A stretch of 64,000 nt of DNA from Lasiosphaeris hirsuta (GCA_030549175.1 JAUKUA010000006.1:4402001-4466000), one strand, 5' to 3'; counted from the stretch's first letter, positions 23,234 through 35,401 are shown. Made by a program: numbers and translations. Notes: a model not told the origin generated them from the sequence alone.

Positions 23234-23997
23234 TTCTTGTCTGAGCGATGACTCGGAGTCGGGTTTGAACTTGGGAGATGGATGGCCTGGGGTGTTGTGG
23301 AGTATTGTGGAGTATTGTGGAAGAGACGACTCTTCACGTTTGGACAAGAATTCGGGTCGGGCCTTCTACCGATGAGGGCTATAGGCCCTAGGAGCACATC
23401 TAGAACTGACCATCACAGCCGAATACACCTGCCGTCCTTTGCAAGTGCACAGCAGGAAGCACGGATGCGTACCTGTAAGGTCTGGGGTTAGGGGTCAAAT
23501 AACGGGATCCCCCAATAACACGGTCTACCTTGAGACTGTTAGTGTAGGAACATGCTGTTTTAGGAACGGGAATTAAATAACTCCCGCGCTTGGAAAAAAA
23601 GGATGTTGAAATCTATCAAGCTAATATCCAAAATAGTTCTAGTCTTACGCCACGTCCAAAGCACTGCATTTTTAGCCCTCACCCGGGGGGGGGGGGGGGG
23701 GCTTGAGCTATTGCAGGAAATAATAGGCAGAGCTGGGTAGGTATTCAGACCATGTGACTGCATGACATGAATAGGGGGAACACAGTGTCAGATTCACCGC
23801 AGACTCAACAGCTAATATCCTCGTATCCAAAGCCCACGCTGAGAAACAGTCCGAGAGCGGGCAGTTGCAGTTTGACATGAATAGAGATTGAGAAAGGAAA
23901 TCAGTCAAGTTAAAGTTGGCTGAAACCCTAGGTATAGCACCAGTAGGCTTCTTTCAAAGTCGGTCCGCCTGAGTAACCCTGGCGCAAGACCACCGAA
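23234..23997. other. Intergenic with G17 run
   Basis: It contains a G17 homopolymer at 23685-23701 and no recognised gene. It separates the YukJ-like gene from LRA1. Confidence 0.5.
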
Positions 23998-24813
23998 TCA
24001 CTGCAGATTCACAAACAACCCCCCATCCACCAACAACTGCGCCCCCGTCACATAACCGCTCAACTCATCGCTGGCGAGGAAAACCGCAGGCCCGCCCAGA
24101 TCCTTGGGCACGCCCGTCCGCCCCAGCGGGATCCTGCCCTCCATATACGCGCGCTTGGCATCATCCCTGAGATCCTCCTCATTGAGCTGGGTACGGATAG
24201 TCCCGGGCAGCAGGGCATTGCAGCGAATCCCATGCTTCCCCAACGCCACGGCAGTGCTCTGCATGAGACTCAACACGCCAGCCTTGGTCGGCGTGTAGTG
24301 AGTCTGCCCCCCGCCGCCGACGAGGGCCGAGATGGAGCTGATGCCGATGACGGAGCCGCCGGGGGGCGTCTGGCCGCGCGCCATCTGGCGCGCGGCCGCC
24401 TGCACCACGTAGAAGGCGCCGTCCAGGTTCGTCCGCACCGTCTTCTCCAGCAGGGCAGCGTCCAGGTCGAGGAACTCGGCAAAGGTGCAGATGCCCGCGT
24501 TGGACACGCACACGTCGAGCCGGCCGGTGCCGAAGGCGGCGACCGCGAAGGCGACCAAGGCGGCGCCGGTCGCCGGGTCGCGCACGTCGCCGGCCATGTG
24601 CGCGAGGGTGCCGGCTGAGGGCGTGGATTCCCGGAGCGCGGCCGCTTCCGAGAGCAGGGACTTGAGGTGGGGCTCGTCCAAGGCCAGGCCCAGGTGGTTC
24701 ACGGCCACGCTGCACCCCTGGGCGAGGAAGGCGAGGGCGATGGCGCGGCCGATGCCCGTGGTGCCGCCCGTGATGATGGCAGTTTTGCCGGCGAGGAGGG
24801 CGGTAGCGGGCAT
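23998..24813 (-). CDS. LRA1: L-rhamnose 1-dehydrogenase (SDR family)
   Basis: A single exon of 271 residues from ATG 24813. It is a classical short-chain dehydrogenase/reductase: the nucleotide-binding GGTTGIGRA near residue 18, SNAG near 98, and catalytic Ser/Tyr/Lys in GISSISALVGGGGQTHYTPTK. The stretch from GISSISALVGG through LSLMQSTAVALGKHGIRCNALLPGTI to YVTGAQLLVDGGLFVNLQ is characteristic of fungal L-rhamnose 1-dehydrogenases. These oxidise L-rhamnose to L-rhamnono-lactone in the first step of the non-phosphorylating pathway, in the cytosol. The next gene upstream encodes the third enzyme (LRA3), which supports the assignment. Cofactor preference (NAD or NADP) cannot be read from the sequence. 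Other sugar SDRs are the main alternative. Confidence 0.85.
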   Translation of the reverse strand: MPATALLAGKTAIITGGTTGIGRAIALAFLAQGCSVAVNHLGLALDEPHLKSLLSEAAALRESTPSAGTLAHMAGDVRDPATGAALVAFAVAAFGTGRLDVCVSNAGICTFAEFLDLDAALLEKTVRTNLDGAFYVVQAAARQMARGQTPPGGSVIGISSISALVGGGGQTHYTPTKAGVLSLMQSTAVALGKHGIRCNALLPGTIRTQLNEEDLRDDAKRAYMEGRIPLGRTGVPKDLGGPAVFLASDELSGYVTGAQLLVDGGLFVNLQ

Positions 24814-24821
24814 GTTGGTTA

Positions 24822-24898
24822 GGTGTGGCGTGTGTGGCGTGTGTGGTGTGTGTGGTGTGTGTGGTGTGTGCGGTGTGGTGTGGTGCGGTGTGGTGGTG
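24822..24898. repeat. (GTGTG)n-type low-complexity tract
   Basis: Imperfect tandem GTGTGTGGT units (CACCACAC in the sense of LRA1) end only 9 bp from the LRA1 start codon, so they lie in its leader or core promoter. Confidence 0.85.
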
Positions 24899-26236
24899 AC
24901 CTTGTAAGTACCTAACTCTCGTATGGACATGTACACCCAGGTAAAGTGACAACCTGGGGCTCCGAGGACAGAGACAGCGCTCGCCGGGTCCTTGGAGTTC
25001 TTGGAATGAGGGGCTGGATCGCGGGGTAGGGCAGAGGGACAGGTCGCCGTGTTGACTGCCAGTGCCCTCTGGCATCGATAAACGAACGACCCAATGACTG
25101 ACCACTCCACCACCACCTCAGATAGAAAGCCAGGTCGTTCGTGCTATCACGGCCGGGTTGACACGGCCCAGCTCACCGAGCGATAGCCCAGACCGGCACA
25201 ATTGCTAAGCCGCCAGGATATTTTTGTCCGGGAACGCCAGGACGGGGAACCCCTTAGCCTCCTACTCAATACCACGCAGGGGCAGCCGATAGGGTCGATA
25301 GGGTCAATAAGTCGATAATATCATTTAGCCTGCCCCCTCCTCCCCCCTCGACTTGCCCCTCGGCCCCTCGGCCGCCCCTCGGCCCCACCACACTCGGGAC
25401 CACGAGGAGGGCTTACAGGCCTACCCCCCAGCCCCCCACCGAGGCTCGGCTTGAATTACAGCGAGCTCTCACCTGTCCAGGGGGGCAGGACTCGGGACTC
25501 GGAGACAAAGAGAGGTCAGATCAGTCAGATCCGATCCGATCAAGATCCCAACTGTGCCCCGTGTTGACTTCCACTGTTTGGCTGGTCTGGCCTGTCACCT
25601 GTCTCGGCCTCCCACTGTCGCCATTGGCGCTACGCCGTGGCGGACGCCTGCAGGCACTGGCATAGCGCACAACGCACACATTGAACGAGCAACGGCTGCA
25701 GTTGCCCACTGCCAGTTGTGCAGTTCTGCTGTTTCAGGTTCCCAAGTGGACGGTTCCCTGCCGACGCCCGCCTACTTGGCCGTCGCTGCTTGGACGCCAT
25801 CATTCCACATGACGTCAGTCACGATCCCTAAGTTGCGGCCCCAGTCCTAGAATCGTGGATTTGGTAAATTCATAACAGACCGCTGTACGAAACGTCTTGT
25901 CGCTGGGATAATGTGACAAAACGTCAAAGTCTTTGCGAGGACTCCATACCCCAAATCCCTTCCCGTCCTTACCAGCCTAAATCACCGCTGCTCCATGCGT
26001 TGGCCGCCCCCCCCCCCCCCTTCCCAAACAAAACCATGCGCCCGTCACTCCCCACGCCTGGTACTACGAAAGAGATTCTCCTAGTCCTCCTCTGTCACAA
26101 CGAGAACTTCCCCCATCTTGAGCCGCTTCCTCGACTCGGACCCCGACTCGGAGTGGGACCGAGTCGGCGCTGGCCGCACCTTGAGAGGCGTCGGCGGCGA
26201 CGGCCTCTCACGCCAGGGATTATAAACGGGATCCTC
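24899..26236. other. LRA1 upstream region / LRA3 3' flank
   Basis: About 1.3 kb without a gene. It contains C-rich DNA around 25330-25440, a TGACGTCA palindrome at 25810-25817 and a C14 run at 26007-26020. Confidence 0.5.
25810..25817. promoter_or_regulatory. CRE-like palindrome TGACGTCA
   Basis: A perfect 8-bp CREB/ATF-type bZIP site, about 1 kb upstream of LRA1. One such site is expected by chance at low frequency; its function is only inferred. Confidence 0.3.
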
Positions 26237-27679
26237 CTACTCATCTCCGTCCGTCACCATGTCCTCCGGGCCGAGCCGCTTCCCCGAGTGGGGCGGCGTC
26301 GGCGGCGACTCTACCTCGGATGGCGGTGGCGGTGGCAGCCCCTTGGACGGCGGCGGCGACAGCAAGTATGCGCTGGGAATGAGCTTGGCCCGCGCCACCG
26401 GGTTCAGCGTCAGGCCGAACCCGGGCTTGTCCAGGTCTTTCGTTGTGAGGAACCCGTTGGTGGGGATGGGCTCGTCCAGAAACAGATCGCCAAACACGGG
26501 GAGCACGCTCTTCCCGTCGGGCGAGTTGGCAAGGTACTCCTGGAACGGCGTGTTCGGCTGGCTGACGACAAAGTGGTAGCTGTACGGCCCGCTCGCGTGC
26601 GGCACCACCGGGATGTCGTAGGCCGCCGCCATGGCCGCTACCTTGAGCAGCTCCGTCATGCCCCCGAGCCACATGACATCGGGCTGGATGATGTCGAGAT
26701 TGCGGCCCTCAATGAGCTTGCGGAAGCCGTAGCGCGAATACTCGTGCTCGCCCGTCGTGAACTTGAGCGTGGGGTGGGCGCGCTTGATTTGCTCGAAGCC
26801 GTCCGAGTCGTCGGGGCTCAGGCACTCCTCCCACCAGTTGATGTCGAGATGCTCGCACTTCTTGGCGATCTCGATCGTGTACGGCACGTTGAGCGACATG
26901 TAGCAGTCCACCATCAGGGGGAAGTCGGGCCCGACCGACTCTCGGTGCTTGCGGAGGAACTCTATGTTCTTCTTCAGCCCGACGTGGCCCTCTTCGGGGC
27001 AGTACGGGAGCGGCACCTTGGCGCCCCAGAACCCCATGGCCTTGGCGGCCGCGGCGTCGGGGCCTGTGCAGTAAAAGTCGATGCGGTCCTTGGTGGCGCC
27101 GCCGATGAGCTTGTACACGGGCTCGTTACGGATCTTGCCGAGCAGGTCCCAGAGCGCCAGGTCGATGACCGAGATGACGGCCACCGGGAGGCCCTTGCGG
27201 CCGTAGAACATGGAGGCCCGGTACATCTGCTCAAACAGGTGGTTGGTGTCTCGAGGGTCGGCTCCGATCAGGAAGCGCTCAAAGTGCTGGTGGACGAGCC
27301 AGCAGCCCGGCGGACCTGCCATCGAGTCAGCCCACCCGACCTGGTGCCGTAGATCGACAGACACAACCTACCGCCAAAGCCGGTGGCGAAGCCAACCGTG
27401 CCATCAGTGGCCTCGATCTCGACCAAGAAGGAGCCGAGCACGTTGATGCCCCAGCTCGTTCGCGACGCCCGGTACTTCTCCCACTTGGAGCACGGCGTCG
27501 AGATGGACGTGTCGATCAACCTGTGTTGGGTCAGCTCGGAGCTCGGCATCTGCAGTGACGGGGCCGGGGACGCACCAGTGACCGCCCTCAACATTGTGAT
27601 AATCGCCGCCTGAGCCGACACCTCCGATGATGAAGGAGCGCACGGCCTTGATGGTGGGAAACTGCCTTGCAGAGGCCAT
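26237..27679 (-). CDS. LRA3: L-rhamnonate dehydratase
   Basis: Three exons, 27679-27576, 27520-27372 and 27315-26237, encode 443 residues. Both introns have GT/AG ends and correct phase, giving EGGHW-LIDTSISTP and ATGFGG-PPGCW at the joins. It belongs to the enolase superfamily: VISVIDLALWDLLGK, a metal-ligand strand VDCYMSLNV, WWEECLSPDD, TGEHEYSRYGF, IIQPDVMWLGG and VVPHASGPYSYH. The enzyme dehydrates L-rhamnonate to 2-keto-3-deoxy-L-rhamnonate, the third step of the fungal LRA pathway; the neighbour LRA1 makes the lactone. The lactonase (LRA2) and aldolase (LRA4) are not in this window. The last 40 or so residues are Pro-rich (SPPPSKGLPPPPPSEVE) and lie outside the catalytic barrel. Confidence 0.92.
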
Positions 27680-27809
27680 AGCGAGGGACTTGCAGAGTCT
27701 AGGTCGGGCGGGTTGAGCAGGTTGAAGAGAAGGGGGAGGGGTGTTCCAAGCGACTGCCACGTATGGGTGCCGTTTGGGGAGGGGAGGCGGGCGATCGCAG
27801 TATATGGAC

Positions 27810-27834
27810 ATATATATATATATATATATATATA
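27810..27834. repeat. (TA)12 tract in LRA3 promoter
   Basis: A pure TA run of about 24 bp, 131 bp upstream of the LRA3 start codon. Its position would allow it to serve as the TATA element of LRA3. Confidence 0.85.
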
Positions 27835-29835
27835 GACGTGTCTGTACCACTCGTCGGAACCTATCGAGTCAAAAAGATATCTAGCGTCGGCTCCTGGAAC
27901 GGGCACCGGGCACAAGACAAGTCGACAAGTAGACCAAAGTGTTTGACTAGGGCGCAGGGCGGAGGTGGATGGCCCAATGGGTGGGTTCGGAAAATTACGC
28001 CCCTTTTTGACCAGATGGCAGAGAGCGACCCTCAATGGCCTATCTCTGGCGACTGCCCGCGTATGTGTGCCTGGTGAATGGGCTGTGGGGGTCCTCAGGA
28101 GTGTCTGGACAAAGGGAAGGAGGATCTGTCGTCGTATCGCTGGTCGGGCTGTGATGCACCGACAAAGGAGGCATTCCTGGAACCTGGCCGGCGCAATCCA
28201 GTGCCCACCTACAAGTGCCCACCTGGAACGTGGATTGCTGAGGAGGTGCTAAGCTGCTCACGCTGCTGAGCTGCTGGAACCGTTTGCTAACCCCACCTTT
28301 GGGGTTTGACCTTCCCTGCTGGATTTCCCGCATTAGGAATCGCGCTGGAGTGCTGGGGGCTGCTGGGGGGGGAGCCTGCGGGAAGGCGGCAGCAGCATGA
28401 ATTCGACATGTCAACATGTCGACATTACCCCTTCTGTCCCTTCAGTCCCTCAGTCCCTTCTGTCCCATGTCGACATGGTGCCATGGTGCCATGGTCGGGT
28501 GCCCGGTGCGAAAGCGCAGAGCCGTGACAGTAAGGTACCTTGCGTGACGGGGACTTTGGACATTGAGCTGTCACTCTTGCGCGGCCACCCTGACGTTCTC
28601 CAAGAGCGATGATGACGATAAGACCAGCCCACACCCGATCCGGTCAGCTCTCGCTTCTGCCCGCACGCTCCGGGAGCCTTTCCCGGCGCCGGCGGTCTGG
28701 TCCTTTTTTTTTTTTTTTTTTTTTTTTCTTTCAATTGCCTCCCGCCCTGGCTTGGCTTACGGCAGCAGGGCTCTGTAACCCCCCCACTCCCTCGCCCCTC
28801 GACTTCCAACCCTCAACCCCCATGCCGCTCCCTCCCACGCCCGCTCCCACACAAATCCTCCATCGTCCGCCCGCCCTCCCGAGCAGCGATAGCGGGCGCC
28901 CAGCAAGACACCAAGGACCCGGGAGGCGGGATGAGGGGGTGTCCTGGCCGTGAATCTTCTGCCGACGCTAGATACGACATGAGGTGAGGTTGTTTGGCAT
29001 AATCGCTTGAGGTTGCATTGCGCCGACCATGCAGGTGCTGCAAGTGATTCCCCGTTAGAGGTGGCATCATGTTGTGAGCTGCCACGCATTTCACGCCGCG
29101 GCCCACGTGGATCGGCAGCAGTGACCGAGGAAGAGGTCTGAGGGACCTAGGCCCAGCTGCGGCCCCAGGAGGCACGTCCGAGGCACCCAGAGACCCCGAG
29201 AGGTACGCTCGAGGCACCGAGAGGCGTGTTTCCAACTGCACGTCGCTCGAAGGGTGCGTGATCCAGGGCACCCGAGCGCTGGAAAGCCTGTCTGGGCCCT
29301 GGCTGGGACTGTCTTGGGCCTCTCGTTGGCGGACGCAGACCCGCAGAGAGCCCCGGCGAGCAGGATTTCTGCCGATTCGACTCACCTCGCATGGAGACAA
29401 AACCCAGCTAAAAACCACCTCGATCCCATGGGCCGGAGGATTTCCGTGTTTGATTGGGAAACAGCTGCAGCTGACTGCGGCGCGACACGCGACCACTCAG
29501 TGTTCAGGCTCTCTGCCCTACAGACTTCGCGGGGCTGCAGAGTGCAGAGTGCAGGTCCTTGGCCGCCCGCGCCCGGTTTGCCGGCGTGTAGCGTGGGTTG
29601 GTGGGTAAGTGGGTAGGTGATGAATGCGAAAGCGCCATCAGGCAGCGAATTGAAGGTGAATTGCCCGGTGAGCGGATGCGGCGACGGCTAGGCCACCCGC
29701 ATTGCATCCAAGCCTGTCGGTCTCGTTCCAGGTGAATCACGACCCGCGGGGGCGTACTATTGCAAAAGCCATTGCATGGGAAAGACATGACAAGGTCGGA
29801 TGGATTTGCAATTGAAACTCACGACAGGAATCTGC

Positions 29836-29866
29836 GCGGGCAGCTCGCGGGCAGCTCGCGGGCAGC
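29836..29866. repeat. 11-bp minisatellite
   Basis: About three copies of GCGGGCAGCTC in intergenic DNA. No function is visible. Confidence 0.85.
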
Positions 29867-30034
29867 TTCCTTACGCGGAGGACGTGCGGGTACTGTACTT
29901 GGGTGGACAGCTGATGGAGACCCCCAACGTTTTGAGGGGAGAGGGAGGAAGGCACCATCCCCCCGCAATTTCGCTTCCCCACACTTCGGGACCCCATGTC
30001 CTGAGCGAACCATGGGCGGCGACCTGCCCATTTC

Positions 30035-30255
30035 TACAATTCAACCCTTTGCTTGTCTGTTAGTGCGGGGCTTCACCGAAAACTCGTTGCGGACGGGGGA
30101 CAGGGGAAAAGGACTTGTAAGATACCGATTATCCCTTTTGAGATGTTGAAAGGCCGTGTTGAAACCCAATTATGCCTTTTGAAATGCCAAAAGGGCCTGG
30201 TTGGAAACCGAATACACCTTTCGAAATATTATTTTCCGCGGCAAAGGCCTTGTCG
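30035..30255 (+). repeat. Dispersed repeat, copy B, with 41-bp tandem units
   Basis: The 5' block TTTGCTTGTCTGTTAGTGC matches copies C and D. It is followed by GGGGAAAAGGACTTGTAAG and then three imperfect 41-42 bp units (about 30122-30245), each with a CCTTTTGAAAT-type core. The upstream end is approximate. Confidence 0.7.
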
Positions 30256-31369
30256 TCGAGGCCTCAATATCCCTCTTGGCGGGAGCGATCCGCGCTAACA
30301 AGGTTGGTGGGAGGGAGAGGTGGGCAGCCGACGGGACCTGGCTGGATCAATTGGGTCAATCGAATCGAAACAATCGGCCTCCCGTCTGCTGTGTCTCTCG
30401 CTCAGGTCGCTCCAGCTCTCAGCACCCTCAGCAGCCCCCCCCCCCCCCCCCCCCCAGCTGCTGCCCTGGCGCTCGATTGCGCCCCGTTGCGCTCCGACGG
30501 GCGGAACGCCTCTCAGCGGGCAGTTGGAACCTGAAATGCTCTTTCGATTGGCTTGGGCTGGGCTTGGCCTCGCTCTCGCAAGCTCGCAAGTCGGTATTGC
30601 CATCGCCAACGCATGTCAGCACCCACGGCACCCTGGATCCATCCAACCAGCACCAACAACTTGCCGAGCGGATCAAGCTACCTGCGCCGTCGTCGATTGG
30701 GGAAAATAAAACGGCCGAGCGCCGCTCAGCCCTCCACTCGGCCTCCCAAAAGGAGCAGCTCCAAGCAGGAACAGCTCTCAGCTCCCGCCCAGTCCCAGCT
30801 CCGGTCCCAGCTCCCGACTCGACCCTCTCGACCCGGCTTCTCCCTCGCTGCTCTGCCCATCATTACCCCGAACCACTCCCGGCGGAATCGTGCCCATTGG
30901 ACGCTGAACCCTGACATTTCCGCCCACTCGGGCCCCACCGATCGCTCTGGCATCCCGTCCGAGACCCGACTTCGCCCAGCCCGACGCAGAGCCGAGAGAC
31001 CCAAAACCGGCTTGTCGCTATCGGTATCGCGTGTAGCATCATCGTGTCGTGCTGGTGCTCGTGTCGTACCTGAGTCAAGCCCGGCCGCAGGTCCAGCCCC
31101 CATTCGCAGCGCGCAAATCGCAAAGAGCAAATTGCTGGCTCGCTCGGACGGACCCGAGACCGCACTACTGCCCCCCTCCTTTCTCCATCCTCCATCCACC
31201 CCCCCTATCCGTCCCCCCCCCCCCCCCCCCTCCCCTCAAGCTCCACCCCGACAGCGCCGGCTGCTTTTGACTGGTAACTCTGTACCTGCGACTGGCGACG
31301 GGCGACGATTCGGCGCGACTGCTCGCGACGTGCGACTGCTCGACTCGTGCGCGGGACCTTGCAGTCACA

Positions 31370-34300
31370 ATGCAGGCCCAGCCGACCCGGTACAGCGGAC
31401 ACCAGCATGCGCAATCGTCGCCGCCCTCCTCCCATCACAAATCCGAGCCTGGGGACCAGCTCGACAGCGACGACGGCCAGAGCGGCGATGACCTCGACAA
31501 CGATGACGACCAACCCGAGACCGCGCGCAACGGGAAGCGCAAGCGGCCCATATCTGTGTCGTGAGTATTCCGTCTCTGTGCCGTCCCTATCATCACCTCC
31601 ACCATCTCCATTATCTCCACCCATATGCAAGCGTCCGCTGGGCACCTGCTGCCGCCGCACCCTCCCGCTCCGCGCAGCCGCCACATCTTGCTCCGGACGG
31701 CATCTCTCCATGACCCAGGCGTCGCCCTACTCACATACCCTGCCTGATCTCCGACTGACGCGACTGTTTCCAGGTGCGAGCTGTGTAAACAGCGCAAGGT
31801 GTGTGTGCCCGCGTCCCACTACCGCGCCCCCCTTGCCCTCCTATCAGAGATATCAGAGATAGGCCACCGAACACCTACCCTGCCTCGACACCGACATACC
31901 ATGCTTGACAACCGCTGACCAGCTCCTAGGTGAAATGCGATCGAGGACAGCCATCGTGCGGATGGTGCAGCCGCAACGGGGCACTGTGCGAGTACAAGGA
32001 GCGGAAGAAGCCAGGCCTGCGGGCAGGGTATGGCCGTGAGCTAGAGCAGCGTCTCGATAAGCTCGAGGAGATACTGCGCACGCATTCCGAGATTCTGCAA
32101 GCCTCGATCGCCCCCAATATCAGCCCGACGAGCAGACACAGCAGCAGCACCATCGCGCACCAGAATGCGCCACAGAGTGTGCGAGGTAGCAACGCCAGCC
32201 AACCGAGCGACCAAGGCACCCCTCGGGAGGTAGGGCCGCCGTCCATTTTCGCCCGGGCAGCCGCGGATCCGATCAGAACCCCCCAGGCCGAGACAGCTCT
32301 GTTCCTGCAAAAGCCCTCCGCCGGACTGGAGTTTGCGATGCCGCCAGTTACCGCAGGAGTCCACGAATCCGTGCCGGGGCTGGCCGGTATAGCTCCGCAG
32401 AACCATGTACGGCCATCAGTACCGACAAGCGCTGCGGCTCAGGAGTACTACGGCTCGGGCGAAAACACCAACACACAAACAATGCGGTCGCCGACCATGA
32501 GTATAGCGCAGGCCCAAGGCCAAATGGCATCGGACCAAGAGCTGCCCCCATACGATCTGCTGTACGCCCTTGTTGATCTGTACTTTAAACACATCAACAC
32601 GTGGTGTCCTATCCTGCACCGGAAAAGCACGCTGGACTCGCTATTTGGCCCCTCGCTGATCGACGAGACGGATAAGATTCTGCTCCACGCAATCGTCGCA
32701 ACCACGCTCCGATATTCGACCGACGCCAGGCTCACCGAGGACGCGAGGCAGCGCTATCACGACGTCTCGAAGCAGCGGGTGCTATTGTACGGCATGGAAC
32801 ACTCTTCGGTAAAGTCGCTACAGGCTCTTGTCGTGCTTGCTCTGGACTTGTGCGGCAGCAGCAACGGTCCGCCCGGATGGAACATCATGGCCCTCATCAC
32901 GCGTGCCGTTGTCCACCTTGGATTGGCCGTCGAGAGCAATTCCTTTTCCGTGTCGCCCAACTACACATCCATCTACACTCTGCGCGCCATGATCCTCCCC
33001 GAGCCCCGGGACTTTATCGAGGAGGAGTCACGGAGGAGGCTTTTCTGGATGGTGTACCTGCTCGACCGCTACGCCACCATCGCGACGGCCTTTGAGTTTG
33101 CGCTCGACGACAGGGAAATCGACCGTACCCTGCCGTGCCGCGACGACTTGTGGATCAAAAACCAAAAGGTGGAGACCCGCTGGTTCCGCGCCGACGACAG
33201 CAGGTTCGGGGAGATGACGGTGAGCGGAGGCCCGTCGGAATACGAGATCAACAGGCCCGAGAACCTGGGCGCTTTCAGCTACTACATTGAGATTCTGGGC
33301 ATCCTGTCCAAGATCCACAAGTTTCTCAAGCAGCCCGTAGACATCAGCGCCCTGTCGGACGTGGAGCAGTGGCAGATGCGATACAAGGAACTCGACAACA
33401 TGCTGACATCGTGGAAGTTTGGACTGCCCAACGAGTTCAACAAAATGGCCAAGCTCTTCCACCCGGGATCCGCCAAGACGATCAATTGCGGCTGGATCAT
33501 GCTCCATGCGACGCACCACACGGCCGTCATCCGGCTGCACTCGTCAGCAGCGTACCCGACGACGCGCTCTCCGATCTTCACGCCCAGTTTCAGCGCCTCG
33601 CAGCGCTGCCACGCCGCCGTCGAAAACATTGCCGCGCTGGGCGACTTTGTCGTCACCCACGGGCTGCTGGTGAAGCTGGGGCCGCCGTTTGCCTTTACCC
33701 TCTGGGTGGCCGCCCGCGTGCTTCTCGTCCACGGCAGCACCGTCGAGCACAAGCTCAGCCCCCAGGTGGCATTTTTTGTCGATACGCTCCGCGAGATGGG
33801 TCGCTACTGGCCGGTTGCGGCACGCTACAGCGGACTCCTGAGCCGCGTTCTCGATGAGCACGGCGAGAGCGAGCGGCAGGGCGATGGTGTAACGCCGAGC
33901 AGCGTGAAAATACTGGCCGACATGCGCCGCACCGCATTCGACCTCGACTTTCTCATCAGCCACCAGCCGCGGCATGTCCCGGGAGGCGGTAGCGGAGGCG
34001 TCGGAGGAGGTGCCAACGGGGGAGGCGGTGCATGGCAGGGCCGGTTCCCAACGGTCGTCACGCCCGCGCGCACGCCTGCGCCCAACGAGCTCGAGTACTT
34101 GGACGTCTTCAACTTTTTCAACGTGCCGAGGCTGCCCTTTGGTTCCGGGGCGAATCCCGATCATGGGGGCAGTGGTGGGAGTGGAGCCGTGCCTGCCGGG
34201 TCAGGGGTCGCTGGGACCTCGGGGACCGGCGGAGGGGACGTGGCCATGGATGGAACCGGTGTTAATGCAAGCGTTGTGGGTAATGTCACGGTGGCGGTCC

Positions 34301-34386
34301 CTGGCCAATTTAACATTACCGACTTTATGGTCGATGCAAACCGGGACTGGCTGTTCCAGCAGGAAGGGGGCAAGTTTATGACTTGA
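31370..34386 (+). CDS. Zn2Cys6 transcription factor
   Basis: Three exons, 31370-31560, 31774-31798 (25 bp) and 31930-34386, encode 890 residues. Joins are in frame and assemble one Zn2Cys6 cluster at residues 65-92 (CELCKQRKVKC ... CGWC ... C). The second intron falls inside the cluster, between K72 and V73. The N-terminus is acidic (DSDDGQSGDDLDNDDD), followed by a basic KRKRP. A dimerisation-type coiled coil (GRELEQRLDKLEEIL) follows the cluster. The fungal-specific transcription-factor domain (PF04082 type) covers about 270-500 (YALVDLYFKHINTWCPILH ... RRRLFWMVYLLDRY). The C-terminal 150 residues are Gly/Pro-rich. The protein is nuclear and binds DNA, probably CGG half-sites. It is the nearest regulator to LRA1/LRA3, but I cannot show that it controls them. 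Confidence 0.88.
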
Positions 34387-35240
34387 CCCTGCTTCTGACG
34401 GTGGGGGGTGGATTGCATGGACGGCGGCGTTTTGGGGCTTGGTTCCGGATGGATTCTCTTGGATATTAGCGGGCGACATCATGGCGGGGGTTTTTGGGCT
34501 GGGTATTTCTGAATGATATCCCCTTTGGGCTTGTTTACTCGACGGTGATCATTGGGGGTATTTTGCAGACTTGGTATATTATTGGAGGATGTTGAAGCAT
34601 TTGGGGCTGCGTTCCCCTTTGGGTAGTTAGATTACTTTCAAGAGGTACTAGCCTAGATGTATTACGGAGGTAATACCTGCGACGTGTTTTTCCGTCTGGC
34701 TTGTTCCTCGTGGTGTCACATTCAAGGTGCTGAACAGTAAGCAATGATCCCGTAGGTCACGAGCAAGAGGAGCCAGACAGGTTCGGTTTGTAAGGGGCTG
34801 CCAGAAGCGCACACTGACGGGGATTGGTACGGCGAGCTTGAAGGTGGCCAAGTTGTTCTCTGTGATGGGAGTTTGTGTGGTTGAGCGTGTCCTTGAAGCT
34901 GTCACGGGCATGTTGCGAAGGCTCGGACTCGGGTTATTACCATGGAGAGGGTCTTGTCATGGTAACACAAAACCCTATTAGTGGTCTGTACGGCTGGTTT
35001 CTATGGTCCCCGCCAATGACAGGTGGTTCTCGTTGGCATCCGAAGTCGCTCGGCCTTGGTCGACTCGACTAACATCCGAGGGGGTTCGGAGGATGCGTCA
35101 ACACCACCAGAACTTGGTCAGCTCGCACATTACGGACTCTGGTTGAGCAGATTTTCAAGGGATTGGGGCAGACTTGGCAGAATTGATTCCAAAGACTAGC
35201 AGGGAGGTTCGGACCAGCAACGGCAAGTAGCAGAATCCCA

Positions 35241-35271
<31 letters not shown>

Positions 35272-35401
35272 TAAAATAGAAATATTTAAAACATGTTTTG
35301 AGACATCCCCTTGTAGTGAGCAGATAAGACACAGTTGGACCATCAACATCTTCACCCTCCAGGCCACTTTGAACACCAAAAACCCGCCACCCACCTCGAC
35401 C
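34387..35401. other. Intergenic, AT-rich block
   Basis: 1 kb between two plus-strand genes. An A/T-only block (about 35236-35290, AAAATAAAAAT-type) lies 110 bp upstream of the next start and could act as promoter poly(dA:dT). No gene is seen. Confidence 0.5.

Larger units (their letters stand above)
27680..31369. other. Gene-poor stretch between LRA3 and the regulator
   Basis: 3.7 kb without a convincing gene. It contains a (TA)n tract, a T24 run at about 28705-28728, an 11-bp minisatellite, repeat copy B, and C21 and C18 runs at 30435-30455 and 31213-31230. ORFs here (up to 227 codons at 28813-29496) have no family signature and overlap on both strands. The last few hundred bp are the CT-rich promoter and leader of the regulator. 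Confidence 0.5.

Noticed and set aside
25913..27352. 479-codon plus-strand ORF opposite LRA3
   Set aside because: It runs antisense through clear dehydratase exons, is Arg/Val-rich without motifs, and is a composition shadow.
28813..29496. 227-codon minus-strand ORF
   Set aside because: Low-complexity Pro/Arg-rich reading without a motif; opposite-strand frames are equally open.
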